Both the position numbers and the translations under genes were made by a program. Positions 48,968 through 60,136 of a stretch of DNA of 64,000 bases are shown here, piece after piece. Location of the stretch: positions 16,909,426 through 16,973,425 of the forward strand of contig NC_135263.1 of NCBI RefSeq assembly GCF_964204865.1, given 5' to 3'. Source of the DNA: Styela clava (lineage: Eukaryota; Chordata; Ascidiacea; Stolidobranchia; Styelidae). The notes under the pieces are model-generated. The model made no database searches. It saw only the letters and a program-made list of their open reading frames with translations, and was not told where the DNA came from. Within the stretch, counting starts at the first letter, position 1; the number at the start of each line of letters is the position of its first letter.

Positions 48968-49419
48968 CTCCACGCATATGTTTTCAGTTGCCACCAAAGA
49001 GTATGGCAACAAGACTTGAGTATATTTTGAAGTTCTATAATGATGTGGAATATAGTCTATATTTGAAAAAAGAGGAGTTGGACAAGTGGGCAAAGAAAAT
49101 ACACAGCTTACAAGTGTCGGAACAAAAATATATACCTGTGACGACCCGGGGAGATATTTTACTGGAAGCGAAAAATCTCTGGACAAATTTAAAGAAAAGC
49201 AACGCGCATATCTGCAAGATACGTAAATTGACAATCTGCAGATGTTGGTTAGTATGGTCTTTGATTAGATCTAAAGTACTATTACCTACTACCTTCCGCA
49301 CTATTAACGAACGGGTCATTTTAGTTTTTTTGGTATTGAATTGTATTTTCTGGGGTTATGGCATAAACCCCCTAGATTTACCCCTATTTGAGTTGAAAAA
49401 ACATAAAAACAACGTTTAA
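48943..49419 (+). CDS. Unrecognised 158-codon open frame beside the minisatellite
   Basis: I do not recognise this frame. It begins inside the last minisatellite unit. A charged, helix-prone middle part (LEYILKFYNDVEYSLYLKKE, EELDKWAKKIHS) is followed by a hydrophobic stretch near the C-terminus. The last 20 codons overlap an LTR relic starting near 49355. It could be an exon of a host gene or of a mobile element, or chance. No splice context was resolved. Confidence 0.25.
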   Translation: MKCQFVEMTPRICFQLPPKSMATRLEYILKFYNDVEYSLYLKKEELDKWAKKIHSLQVSEQKYIPVTTRGDILLEAKNLWTNLKKSNAHICKIRKLTICRCWLVWSLIRSKVLLPTTFRTINERVILVFLVLNCIFWGYGINPLDLPLFELKKHKNNV

Positions 49420-49745
49420 TTTTTCCAACATTCTAACAGAGACTTTTCGTAGGGATCAAATTGTAGCACTTTAGGTTTTAGGAACATATTGTTATCAAAT
49501 CAAAATTCATTCCTTCAGGATATTTAAACACAAATTTGAATAATAAGTGTTAAGTTCTCAACCGTACGAAGTACATAATTGCTCGTATTGAGTTAGGAGT
49601 TTCTGCTTACGTGAATCACGAGATCACGTTTCCAATATTAACTGGATGTTTGATGAACGTGTATATTTATATATAAATATATATACAACTCGATATCTTT
49701 TCAATGTTAGATTATTCGCTCTGTGACAAAGCCTACCTTGAGCTA
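49355..49745 (+). mobile_element. Diverged solo copy of the TATAGCA-type LTR
   Basis: Shares in order taatttttcc, gacttttcgtaggatca-like, catccgtacga-like, gtacataatt, gagtttctg, gtgaatcacgag and ctcgatatctttt with the LTRs at 57705-58258 and 59603-60136, but at clearly lower identity. It starts tatggcat instead of tatagcaa. No internal region is attached, which fits a solo LTR. Confidence 0.65.
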
Positions 49746-50039
49746 GTTTTAAAAGCAATAGAGATTTTTAATCAAGTGATTTAATTAGGTTGAGTGACGT
49801 TGTGGCCCATTACCCACCATTCTTCCCAGGGTAACGCAGTTTCAAATTAACGTAAGAGAAAAATTTATTTATAATATTTTGGAGTCGTGAAGCTAGAGCA
49901 CATGAAAAATAATGTAGTTTGTTTATGCCCTCATCTTTGGAGCCGTGAAATAAGAGCTTTGCAATTGTTTAATAAGGGTTAGTGAGAGGAAACTCTGGAA
50001 GAAATTTGGCGTCGGCTATCGTGCTGACGGAATTGTCCG

Positions 50040-50300
50040 CTTTGAGAACTAGAGCTATCATTTTAATTTAAAATTAACCTACAGAGAATGCTTTAGAATC
50101 AGTCGCATAAAAAATAACAGTCAATATTTTTATACGTATTATCACATCATAAAAAAAACACAAAAGTAAATGTAAAAACGAGTAAAGAGAGAGTTAATAA
50201 TAGCCGTCTCTAAGCTTGATATACTGCTCAAATCAGAACACCTGAGAAACAGCAGCTTCCAGAAAGTCATATTTTGTTGTGAGTGAGTGAAGGCTTATTG
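50040..50300 (-). mobile_element. Relic of a Polinton terminal arm
   Basis: Read on the minus strand, this stretch aligns by eye with 62540-62820. Shared words in the same order include aaaatatga, cttagagacgg, gtgataata, gattctaaagcattctc and aaaatgatagctct. It is a separate decayed copy of the arm of the Polinton-like element at 54.1-63.0 kb. Confidence 0.6.
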
Positions 50301-50439
50301 TTCACTATGAAACAGTGTGCGGTAAATATAATCGATGCGCTCATAAACTCCTGTAAAACTGCATATTCATCGTTAAGCTAATTTCCACTAAATGAAAAAA
50401 ATGAAATTTTTTCATTTAGTAATCGATTAATATTTATAT

Positions 50440-51300
50440 TAGTTCACTGATTTGTCGTTTTCTGATGATGAGGAATTCGATAATATCATACGTGCAACAA
50501 TACGTCAGGAGTGAGTAGGCTTCATCGGTTCAGTGTGACCATGACTGTTTATTATATTTTAATATACTCTCAATTCCGAGCTGAACGCGTTGCAACAGTG
50601 ACACGGGATTTTATCGAGAAAATGAAGAGACGGAATCTCCATGTTGCAGTAAATCCTTGACTCCGCGCAAAAAAGTTGAACCCATTGGAAAAATGGCACG
50701 AGCTTTTATTACAGAGAGAAAAAAGTCAGAAACACCATCTCGCAGTGAAACCTTATCGTCAACACAAAAAGGTAATGTGATTTTAAATTCCTGGAACATG
50801 ACTACATTTCTTTTCTTATGGAGTCAAAGAAGACTAGGGTACCGTAACTACATTTAAGACTATTGGAGCCGAAAATGGCCGAGAAGTACCACGTCATTTG
50901 CACAGATAATGTCTCGAAATCGGTTTCAAACTATCCGCTCGGTGCTTCATTTTAACGATAAGAAGAAAAAAATAACGAGGATTTCCTGGTCATTTTTTTC
51001 ATTGAGGCCAATACTGAATATTTTGATACCTTTGTTTGGGAAGCACCTCCAACCCAAACGTGGATTATCCGTTGACGAAATGACTATCGCATTTAATGAA
51101 CACGTCGGCAAACTGCCTAAGAGCGAAAGGGTCTAATAAAAGAATAAAAAACTCCATCCAATACATTAAACGACGAAGCTCAACTGAAGCAATATAATGC
51201 CAAGAAACCAAGTATATGAGTTGGGTTTCAAAGCTTCAGTCTTTTGCGAAGCTGTTAGTGGCCACGTGCTGAATTGGAATGTATATGCAGCTTTTTAAAC
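50440..51300 (+). pseudogene. piggyBac-type transposase relic
   Basis: Acidic N-terminal residues (FSDDEEFDN) occur near 50460. A frame at 50909-51136 carries MSRNRFQTIRSVLHFND, LRPILN and LSVDEMTIAF, the typical piggyBac core around the first catalytic Asp. Further pieces to about 51290 (QYNAKKPS, AVSGHVLNWNVYAA) are in other frames. Several stops and shifts make it inactive. TTAA-flanked ends were not located. Confidence 0.78.
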
Positions 51301-51714
51301 ATCCTCTTTTTTATTTAATTGTGCGAGCGTGTACGTGCGATTTAATATTCCCTACTTTTTTGTTTAGTTTAAAAATATTAGACCATACTAGTTATTAAAT
51401 ATGTGTTGCGATATCATATTCGTCAAAACCTATGTCTGATTCACAATCCACTTGCTCTCAAACTAAACTTTTCCTCCACCTAATGAAAGTTTAGTTAGAC
51501 TGTTAGAGAATCAAGAATTATTGCGGTATAAGAAAATTCTATTAGCATAATGTGTGTATAATACGATGCATGTTTTATCTCGGCATGAATTTGATCTTGT
51601 GGCGTACATGGGAGCGAGCGGCCTTTGCTACGCGGAATGTTTAGCTGTTAAACACGCGTTGAGAGGCTTTGCCTACTCGCAATCACCCGGATTGAATTTG
51701 AAAGAATTACGTGA

Positions 51715-53795
51715 TACTATGGGATATTGGGTCATTTAGCTGTTTTTGATTAATAGTTGTACGTGTTTGAACCCAAAGTCATCTAAGCTTAAAACAAACT
51801 CTTAGTCATAAAAACACGTAACAATTAGACGTCCAGTAGGCTACAATGACGATACCGTGTCATGCCTTGAGGATACAAAACCAGCTTATAGATCATTAGT
51901 AAGAGAAAGAGAGGGGGGGGGGGGGCGATAACAAAGGGTAGTCAGAATTATCAGCTCGTGCGTGCATTAAAACTTGGATTTTGTATGGCTGTTAGCCTGC
52001 TTTGAACTGTTTATCTTTAGGCCTAAATATAGTCAATCTCAATATATGTCTTCAAAACCATAAGTATGTCTTCATCAAATAAGATCAGAACAACAGAATT
52101 CGCCAGCGAACAATAGCAAATACCATTTTGTTTGCTACATTTTGGCATCCCCGACAAACAAACAGCGCCTTTTTGAGATGGGAGTCTGAAACTCACCGTA
52201 GGAAAGGTGACCCCAAAGACATCAACTGCACAAGCCGAGGGTAAAAAAATCAAGGAGAATCAAAAACAACAACCAAACAAAAAATCAGACCGTGTGAATA
52301 ATATAGGAATAAAGCGAAAAACCAGACTATGACACAAAGAAAAAGACTATTATATTCAAAAATGTGTGTATAACATTCACACTATACGGACTGTTATATT
52401 GAAAAAAATGTGTGTATAATATTTGCTCTATACGAACTGTTTTTTGAACAGAAAAAAAAAACTGTAAATAGAAAAACTAGTCGGATGTCTTAACTACAAA
52501 AACAAATGAGACAGCAGAAACGAAAAAACTCCAGAAAGAAACGCCCGCGAATACACTTCAAGAAACCGCGCGATTATAGCATTTTATATTGTATTAACAT
52601 TATTTCAATTTCGTTTGAAAAATGAACAGGCATTCTTCTTCTTTACGGGTATTTCAAATTTCCTTCTTTCTTTAAGGTGTTCTATATTTGGTTCTAAACC
52701 CAACAAGGTTTGCTTAATTTTGGCAGATATTAGCATTCGTTTCCTTTTTAAATATACTTTACGTTTTACATTTTTTTCAAAATATAATTTCAAAACCGAT
52801 TGAATTTCGAATTAGCTTATTAGGATGTATTGTATTTGCATAATCGCAAGTAAAATTATCATTTTTTTAAACGCCCAAAGAGACCGGATTTTTCTCACAA
52901 TTATATCCATCGAGGCTCTTCAACGCAACAAGCGTAATTTTTATTATTTTTTTCAGCGCTTCAAAATTTACTAACGTGAAACGAAGTGTATTAGAGCAAA
53001 GCATTTGTAGTATATAATCAGTCAGCTAAATTTAAAATAAACTGACGCCGTTTTTTTCAAACACTCTTCAACACACACACACACAACAAATTCTGTCTCA
53101 TAATCATACCTTCAACTTTCTTATGTTTTAAAGAATTTTGTTATAATTTGTGTGTTTTTTTCTCACTGCACGCCTAAGCTAGGCCACTTCCCCGCAGTTA
53201 AAGTAGGTGCATTGTACGGGATATTGGGTCATTTAGCTGCTTTTGGTTAATAGTACGTGTTTCAACTTAAAATTATGCTAATCTTAAAATTAGAAACAAG
53301 TCCTTAGTCATAAAAACACGTAACCATTAGACCTCATGTAGGCTACAATGACGATGGCCACTGCTCCGCAGTGAAAGTAGGTGCATTGTATGGTATATTG
53401 GGTTGTTTAGCTGCTGTTGGTTCATAGTTGTACGTGTTTCAACTTAAAATCATTCTAATCTTAAATTTGAAACAAGCCCTTAGTCAAAAAATACGTAACA
53501 ATTATACGTCCTGTAAGCTACAATGACCATACCGCGTCATGCCCCGGAGGATATCGAAACCAGCTTATAAACGACCATTTGTTAGGAGAGAAGGGGGGAA
53601 CGATAACAATGGTCAGTCAGAGTTATCAATTCGTACGTACATTGAAACTTGGATTTTGTCTGCTTGTTAGGCTGTTATGAACTGTTCATCTGTATGCGTA
53701 AATATTTTCAATCTCAATATATGAATTCGGAAACCGAGTATGTCTTCATAAGATAAGATCAGAACAACAGGATTTGCTAGCAAACAATAGAAAAT
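51715..53795 (+). mobile_element. LTR-like repeat pair with short internal region
   Basis: The left repeat, about 51715-52139, ends tttgctaca and is followed by a primer-binding-like ttttggcatccccgac and a leader ending caagccgagggtaa. The right repeat, about 53215-53795, shares gatattgggtcatttagctg, gtcataaaaacacgtaac, aggctacaatgac and tcagaacaaca. The right copy carries an extra ~175-bp tandem duplication (53185 and 53360). The internal ~1 kb has no coding capacity. The leader resembles the one after the LTR at 63010, so both belong to one family. Confidence 0.6.
53185..53480. repeat. Tandem duplication, ~175-bp period, inside the right LTR-like copy
   Basis: ccgcagttaaagtaggtgca and gatattgggtcatttagctg recur about 175 bases later as ccgcagtgaaagtaggtgca and gtatattgggttgtttagctg. 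Only the right LTR-like copy has the duplication. Confidence 0.7.
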
Positions 53796-54139
53796 ACAAT
53801 GCTGGTATTTTAGTGAGATTTTACTGTGGTTTTTTAAATTAATAATATTAAAGTAAGGAAAACCAGTTTGTTTGTTAAGACTTCAGAATTATAAACCTCC
53901 TCAACTTGTTTAGCTACTGGATATAATTGATTCAAACAGCCCCAAGTCATATCACAATGACGCATCAGTTTTAATATAATTTTGTCTGTTTCATACTTAA
54001 TTAGTACATTTTCACTTATTGGTAATTAGTATATAAGCTACTAAATATTACTGATTGTTTCACCCTTTCGGATCGAAGCTTGATAATAAAGACATTGCCT
54101 CATTGAAGTGTGTCCGACAGACTGGGGAATCGGTGCAGC
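53796..54139. other. Spacer left of the Polinton-like element
   Basis: Contains a TATA-like tatataagc near 54030 and aataaa near 54090 that could be another LTR promoter and polyadenylation region, but no paired copy was found. Confidence 0.3.
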
Positions 54140-54856
54140 GCTATAAGTAGTGGATCAGGGTTCGCAGAGGTGGTGGGTCCTGTGGGTCCAGTCCGGTGAG
54201 CACGCTCGGCTTAAGCTTCAGCTAATTCATATTTAGTTAGCATAAGTGCAACAGGAAGTCCTTGATATAAAGAATCATTGTCTGTATTTTACACGGGTCC
54301 TCTATTCGCTTGAGCTCATGTAAATTGACTGATGTGTATTCATCCCTTATAAAATATTTCTTGAATTGCGGAATTGTGTAGTTGAAGCACTCAACCCACT
54401 CGTACATTTCCAAGGCCTGTGAAACATAAAAGCATTTTTTAGCATATATTTAATCGGTCATTGAGGTTTATTGTTTATTGTTATTGGACACGAAATGGAC
54501 ATAACGATCGTTTCAATATTATGTTGGTCTTGTTGTTGTTCTTTGACACTTTTTGGACACCTAGTGGAAATATTAAAAAACCGCTTTTCTCTTTGATCAC
54601 AGGACCGATTGCTTTGAAATTTTTAGTGGTTAAAGATGAAATTTTTCTCCAGAAGGCTATTACTTTTATTTATTTCAAATATTTCTGTTAGCTCTGTGAG
54701 ATTTGTTTTTGTTTGCTATGACGTCACTGAACGTTCTGCGGACGCATATGCATGCACTCCTCTTTTTTGAACACGTGACATTGAACGTTGGCGTGACGGC
54801 GGATTCAGAAAGTCGTTGCAAATCGATTTCGAGGTTACCGGTGAATGGCGGTGATG

Positions 54857-55137
54857 CTAAAGGTACGGTAGACAGTACTGTACTGCTTCGCTTAGTGTGA
54901 ATATATTTGTAGACGGAAGTTTAGAGGTACGGTAAACCGTACTTCACTGCTTCGCTTGGTGTGAATATATTTGTAGACTGTGGTCTAAAGATACGGTAAA
55001 CCGTACCGGGACCTGTAGGCCTACCGGTACTGTACTGCTTCGCTTGGTGTGAATATATTTGTAGACCGTGGTCCTGTAGGCCTACCGGTACTGTACTGCT
55101 TCGCTTGGTGTGAATATATTTGTAGACTGTGGTATCT
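54857..55137. repeat. Four-copy tandem array with gcttcgcttggtgtgaata core
   Basis: Four copies of actgcttcgcttggtgtgaa followed by tatatttgtagac are spaced about 68, 90 and 65 bases apart. They are separated by variable ggtacggtaaaccgtac palindromes and a cctgtaggcctaccggtac palindrome. The array lies within the insertion in the left Polinton arm. Confidence 0.85.
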
Positions 55138-55191
55138 GCTGTTATAATACCGTGATAAATCGAATAAGTTAGTTTTGCTAATCGTCTGGCA

Positions 55192-55650
55192 TTACAGGTG
55201 AGAGGGGGAATAGGGTGCGTATTTCCAATACGTCGATAATATCTTTGTCAACCAATTTGCGACCACTGTGTTTTTGTCTGTTTCATTGCTGTGATGTGGT
55301 GCTTTGTTTATTATTTGACCAGTTTTGTTCGAAATAACCGTGTTCTTAACATATATGACTGTCAGAAATGCAATTAGAAGCCCAATGTTTTTAAAGATAG
55401 AGAACTTCTGGTACCGTAACACAGCGCGGTGACACTGAACTAACTCGTAGCTGTCAAAAGCTTGAAAATCCATACAAATATAAGAGATAAAAGGTTTTGC
55501 GTTTTTACATTTAAACGAGGGGGAATAGGGGGGTGCGCATTTCCAATACGTCGATAATATCTTTGTCAACCAATTTGCGACCGTGATTTTGTCTGTTTGA
55601 TTGCTGTGATGGGGTGTGGTGCTTTGTTTATACAGGTACTGGTAAGTCAT
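55192..55650 (-). CDS. Unrecognised 152-codon open frame with a duplicated segment
   Basis: The frame contains two copies of a segment including TVANWLTKILSTYWK near each end, with a hydrophobic helix (IGLLIAFLTVIYV) between. At DNA level this is a direct repeat of about 110 bases (55198-55310 and 55515-55640). It lies inside a non-autonomous repeat element. The frame may simply have survived by chance or through recent duplication, and no family was recognised. Confidence 0.2.
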   Translation of the reverse strand: MTYQYLYKQSTTPHHSNQTDKITVANWLTKILSTYWKCAPPYSPSFKCKNAKPFISYICMDFQAFDSYELVQCHRAVLRYQKFSIFKNIGLLIAFLTVIYVKNTVISNKTGQIINKAPHHSNETDKNTVVANWLTKILSTYWKYAPYSPSHL

Positions 55651-55992
55651 ATGATTTTCGGGGAGTTATTTTGCGTGTCCATATATTTGAGCATTGCTCT
55701 CTTGTTACACTTACTTTTAAAATCACTTCCGTGTATTTAGACCCGCAGGTATTCATTTGACTCTTATTTCTTTATTTTTGATTGATTTGTGAATATTGAA
55801 AGAAACTTATTTGAGTTTTAATTAGGTACTGTAAATAGAAATAAAAAGTAATGGTGATATTAATGCACACGAAGAGAAATACATGATTTAAAAATATTCA
55901 GGAATAAGAAGCATGATATACGTACTTGTATCATCACATTATGAAACACAGAAATAAATGTAAAATCAAGTGAAAGATTGACGGTGAAATAA

Positions 55993-56369
55993 AATAACAC
56001 ACAGAAATTTATTTTGTTTTTATGTACTTTAAAGTTAACTTTAACTCCACCAGCAGGTTTTTTAGAGAAGAGGACAGTTTGCATCCTGCTAAACGTGATA
56101 TTCTGGTAAATATTTTGAAGTCCTTTAGCGGCAAATTTGAATGTATCAAAAATATGTTTTTGCACAAAGGCTCGACTTTCGACTTTAAAAAGCCCCAGTG
56201 TGCGTTTATCGAACTTAAACTGTTTTATACAACATTCACGTGTATCGTCAAATGGTATTGTTTTTTTTTTATTAAAAATGAACTCGTGACGATGGGTTTC
56301 ACAAGATTTGGAAGGAAACCACTTATGATAATTAATGTAAAATTGTTCTCGCATTTCTGGTTTTACCAA
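55993..56369 (-). pseudogene. polB C-terminal fragment, left arm
   Basis: This continues the polymerase in a shifted frame (REQFYINYHKWFPSKSCETH, CCIKQFKFDKRT). Compared with the right-arm copy it lacks an internal stretch of about 20 codons (the part containing FVGLCAKTYFC) and the final 40 or so codons. The open frame runs on into inserted DNA down to 55860. Confidence 0.8.
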
Positions 56370-57139
56370 AATTTTTCAAATTTTTATTGGAAATAGCGGA
56401 ATAACAGCTATCGATTCCCATTGACAAGTATTGATAGTCGGAAGAATGAAAGTATTTAGCAAAAAATTCATATTTCAGTTCTAACATGCGTAATTTTGCG
56501 ACGACGAATCCAATCTGGTTGGGTAATTTCCACACAATCTGTTTTCTTTTTGAAGTTGGTTCAAATAAGTCGTCACTAAGTTGAGTCGCTAACAAATGAA
56601 GGTTCATTGATCAGGTCGCGTGTTACATTACCATCACAGTATGCTATGTTACGGTAGTTCGCCAAAGTCTTTCCATACGAAGAGTTCCCTGTAGATAGAA
56701 GGGTAGAATAAATAGTGAATAAAAATATTCACTAAGTATGAAACAAAACTTATTAATTATTTTTTAAATTATAATTTTTATTTAAGTGTTACTAAATTTG
56801 TTATTAGTAAAATGAAACTTACAACTTATATGTATCAGCTAAAATTGCCTTTTCCGATGACATGTCACCATTTCCGCGAGCCATTGAAACTTCATTACAA
56901 AACGGCACGAAACATGCTTCGGGTTCATACTCGATAAATTGGTATATGTGGGTAATATGGAGATCGTGATCAAGATACCATCGGACCAGGTCAGTGGCCA
57001 AAAGAATTTTATCACCAAAATAACTCCCTATAAGTGAACGTCTGGGCTGAGACATTGTTTTGTTATTAATCGCGTACTGTCGCATAAGTTCACCGATATC
57101 GTCTCGATATACTAAAATATTTTTAAAAATTGGGGGCAT
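56332..57139 (-). pseudogene. Protein-primed DNA polymerase B, palm fragment (Polinton)
   Basis: A minus-strand frame at 57139-56819 holds the conserved palm region (GSYFGDKILLATDLVRWYL and IEYEPEACFVPF), ending at a stop after ADTYKL. A non-coding stretch of about 110 bases follows, then NSSYGKTLANYRN in another frame near 56.70 kb, then the frame 56607-56332. The family's metal-binding motif C, normally DTDS, here reads GIDS, so the first catalytic Asp is lost. The N-terminal half of the protein (terminal protein and exonuclease regions) is absent: the sequence to the right of 57.15 kb belongs to the structural gene block on the other strand. It would have replicated the element's DNA. Confidence 0.85.
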
Positions 57140-57251
57140 TTCGCGAAGTCATCGATACTGAAATATCAAATGAAAGCACGACCTTTTATCCGGAAAATCT
57201 GGACAACGGATAAGTATTGTTCCATTTTTCACACAAAAGGGGCAAAAGCTG

Positions 57252-57479
57252 TTGGTTCTGAAACTATTACATACTGGTGTTCGCATGGCCAGTGATGTAC
57301 TGAATGGAAAAAGTATAAAGTCTTCCTTACGTGACCAGTCCAAACAAGCAGGTCGGAATTTATTAGGCAAAATTACAGCACTTCCCAAGAGTATTAAAAG
57401 GAAGCGTAAATTGCAAATTGCCTTCAGTTCGAGACGACCTCGCAAACGCCAAAGAAAAGGGAGAGACATTTTCGAATAA
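57252..57479 (+). CDS. Small basic Polinton protein (core or membrane-active type)
   Basis: A 75-codon intact frame just before the capsid gene. It has a short amphipathic N-terminal half (HTGVRMASDVL) and a strongly basic C-terminus (RRPRKRQRKGRDIFE). Small basic proteins of this type precede the capsid gene in Polintons and related viruses and are compared with adenoviral core or internal proteins. The role here is inferred from position and composition. The frame abuts the next ATG at 57481. It may be incomplete at its 5' end. Confidence 0.6.
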   Translation: MVLKLLHTGVRMASDVLNGKSIKSSLRDQSKQAGRNLLGKITALPKSIKRKRKLQIAFSSRRPRKRQRKGRDIFE

Positions 57480-57704
57480 AATGGCAAAACTTGTTCACGG
57501 TCTAAGCCCTGAGTGCGCTAAATCTGAAAGGTAACTAAACAGAACATCAATCAATCTCTACAATTAACCATGGTTCACCGATAGAATTTATTGTCCCGGC
57601 TGTTGATACTCAGTATCTCGATCTAGCGAATTCTCATCTCCACGTAAATATTAAAATTGTGACTGGTGATGGTAATGATATCCCTGATGACGCCTTAGTA
57701 GCCC

Positions 57705-58258
57705 TATAGCAACTAACCACCAAATGTACCCCATTTCATGTTGATATCATCAAAACAAAGTTAATTTTTACCAAAATTCGAACAAAGACTTTCGTTGGAA
57801 TCAAATTACACCAGTTTTAAGAACCTAACATGTTCCACCCAGTCATCATCAAATTAAAATTTATATTCTCAAGACCTTTGGAACTGATTGAAATAATTAT
57901 ATCTAAGTTTCCATCCGTACGATGTACATAATTACCCCTATTGAGATAATAGGAGTTTCTGTTTATAACGTGAATCACGAACTCACGTTTACAGTATTTA
58001 ATTAGATTTATGATCGACGTATAAATACGACTCGATATCTTTCAATGTTAAGCTAGTTTGGATAAATGTTTTAAGATTTGTATTCTGTGTGTTGTGGAAA
58101 TTTACGAATAAAAACATAAAAAGATTAATAACGTATCTTCATTCACGTGGGCGTGTAAGCTGAAGGGTGAACGGGTGACTTGCAAGTCAGAGACAATCTA
58201 CAAATTAGCAATATACGGTGACATCACATTCATTTACCAATTATATGTATATGCTATA
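57705..58258 (+). repeat. Left LTR of the TATAGCA element
   Basis: About 95 percent identical by eye to the right copy. It contains ttcgttggaatcaaattaca, gtttctgtttataacgtgaa and a run aataaaaacataaaaag that is missing from the right copy. The tail gacttgcaagtcagagacaa is common to both. Confidence 0.85.
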
Positions 58259-59602
58259 AATGGTGACAAAACCGACTTGAATTAACCTTCTGAAACGGAC
58301 CAGATTAACGGACAACAACCAGGACAGGCAACAATTGGATGGAATCAACCAAAAAAGCTGACCAAGCGAAAGATAAATTTCCTTTCCATCATCTAAAAAC
58401 ATATTAGTCGTTAATTGGGGCCATTGCTGATCTAATATCTGTTTTCTTTCGGCAGCTTTCAACAATTGCCGAGAAACCGTTTCTACAAAACGTGCGAAAA
58501 TCAAATTCGACCAACTTACGAACGTCGGGGAGATTCAAATTGCCTGGAACAACGATTGAAGTAGCAAATTGCTGACAAGCCTAAATAATCAAAAGCATTA
58601 TGAAAAGACAATAATCTCAATTGAAAGCAGTTGAACTATGGTAACGGACTCTGGAAACGTTAAAATCATGAATATGGACTGTATTGAACATCGATCAAAA
58701 TGAACTCTTTTAGAACATGATATATGTTCGAGGTGAAAACCCTGATCAAAAAACGAACTGTTGAAAACAATGAACTATATGGACTGTTTTACGGTAAATC
58801 ACGCGCTCTATTCCGAACAATAGAGAAATTATCGCGCATACCTAATGGATATACAGCTCAGGAGCATGGTATTTTACAATTTGTTTCATGATTTGCAGGT
58901 TTTTCTCCTCATTGAGACAGACATTTTTCATTCTTCCACTATTACTACGATAAAGTACTTTTTTTATTCTTATATATACATGGCGTTTCGTTCGGCTTTC
59001 AATTTTTATAAATTAATTAATGGTAAGAGCTTTGAATATTCTAATTTCAAATATCTTTCAATAGATTTATATTATTGAATATTTGTGGTTAGCATTCCTT
59101 TTCGATTAAATCGTTAGGATAAAAATGCTTTCTAAAAGTAGGTTCGAGCGAGTCATACTTTTAATTCTATACAAAGCCGTCATATAGAACGGTAAAATAA
59201 TAAGCTCGTTTAACAAAAATTGTATCCAAAAGCGTTATTTTTTCAAAAAAGCTCTGAGATGGCATAAACTTACAAGCATATATTGACCAACTAGGTTTAC
59301 AAAATCGTAACAATGCGATAAAGCGAGTATAAGTATTTTACCTTAGCGAAATACATTAAATTGAAAATATGTTTTAACCGTCCAAATCAAAATTTTTAAA
59401 ATAGAAATACGCCATCCATCTGTAATTCTACTTTACCCTTTCTATAAACTCTTCTTTATTTCAATGTCTTGTCACATTGTAGATCATATACATGTAAATA
59501 TTTTTTTGGCCTATAGCATTGTGTATTGTATTTTTCTATATATATTCAATTTATTAGAGGTGCCAAATCTTTAAATTCCCAATTATCCGGAGGGGGAGAT
59601 AA

Positions 59603-60136
59603 TATAGCAACTAACCCCCAAATGTACCCCATTTCATGTTGAAATCATCAAAACAAAGTTAATTTTTCCCAAAATTCGAACAAAGACTTTCGTAGGAATC
59701 AAATTACACCAGTTTTAAGAACATAACAGGTTCCACCCAGTCATTATCAAATTAAAATTTATATTCTCAAGACCTTTGGCACGGACTGAAATAATTATAT
59801 CTAAGTTCCCATCCGTACGATGTACATAATTACCCTTATTGAGATAATAGGAGTTTCTGTTTATAACGTGAATCACGAGCTCACGTTTACAGTATTTAAT
59901 TAGATTTATGATCGATGTAAAAATACGACTCGATATCTTTCAATGTTGAGCTAGTTTGGATGAATGTTTTAAGATTTGTTTTCTGTGTGTTGTGGAAATT
60001 TAGAGATTTTTAACGTATCTTCATTCACATGGGCGTTGAAGCTGAAGGGTGAACGGGTGACTTGCAAGTCAGAGACAATCTACAAATTAGCAATATAAGG
60101 TGACATCATATTCATTTACCAATTATATATGCTATA
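59603..60136 (+). repeat. Right LTR of the TATAGCA element
   Basis: Direct copy of 57705-58258 with scattered substitutions and a deletion of about 20 bases near 60.00 kb. It is preceded by the polypurine tract at about 59589-59602. Confidence 0.85.

Larger units (their letters stand above)
54470..55992. mobile_element. Insertion in the left Polinton arm (dispersed repeat, long copy)
   Basis: Sequence absent from the right arm. Most of it (54482-55708) is the long form of the dispersed repeat at 40201-40447: same start (ttattggacacg, ataacgatcgtttca) and same end (gcgtgtccatatatttgagc, ctcttgttac). The interior adds a four-copy tandem array and a direct repeat pair. Bases 55709-55992 are also absent from the right arm and unexplained. 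Confidence 0.65.
54146..56357. repeat. Left inverted arm of the Polinton-like element, with insertion
   Basis: Inverse of 61776-62998, but with about 310 bases (equivalent to 62.56-62.89 kb) deleted near 54.23 kb, an insertion at about 54470-55992, and part of the polB end missing. Matching blocks are 54146-54235, about 54225-54469 and about 55993-56357. It carries fragments of the same outward-facing frame as 62364-62624 and of the polB C-terminus. Confidence 0.82.
57705..60136 (+). mobile_element. Non-autonomous LTR retroelement inside the capsid gene
   Basis: Two direct terminal repeats (57705-58258, 554 bp; 59603-60136, 534 bp) enclose 1344 bases. Each repeat starts tatagcaactaac and ends tgctata, so the ends are short inverted repeats but not the usual TG...CA. 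The 4-mer gccc precedes the left end (57701-57704) and follows the right end (60137-60140), as a target duplication. A primer-binding-like tggtgacaaaaccgac starts two bases inside the left repeat, and a purine tract ggagggggagataa precedes the right one. No reverse transcriptase or other long coding frame is present, so it needed enzymes from another element. Confidence 0.85.

Noticed and set aside
53041-53100. CRISPR-like or regulatory array suspected from repeated short words
   Set aside because: Only a short ca-repeat (acacacacaca) and LTR-derived duplications are present, with no spaced identical repeats.
57149-57487. 112-codon minus-strand frame opposite the small basic protein
   Set aside because: It is the antisense shadow of the basic protein frame and capsid start, with no polymerase motifs.
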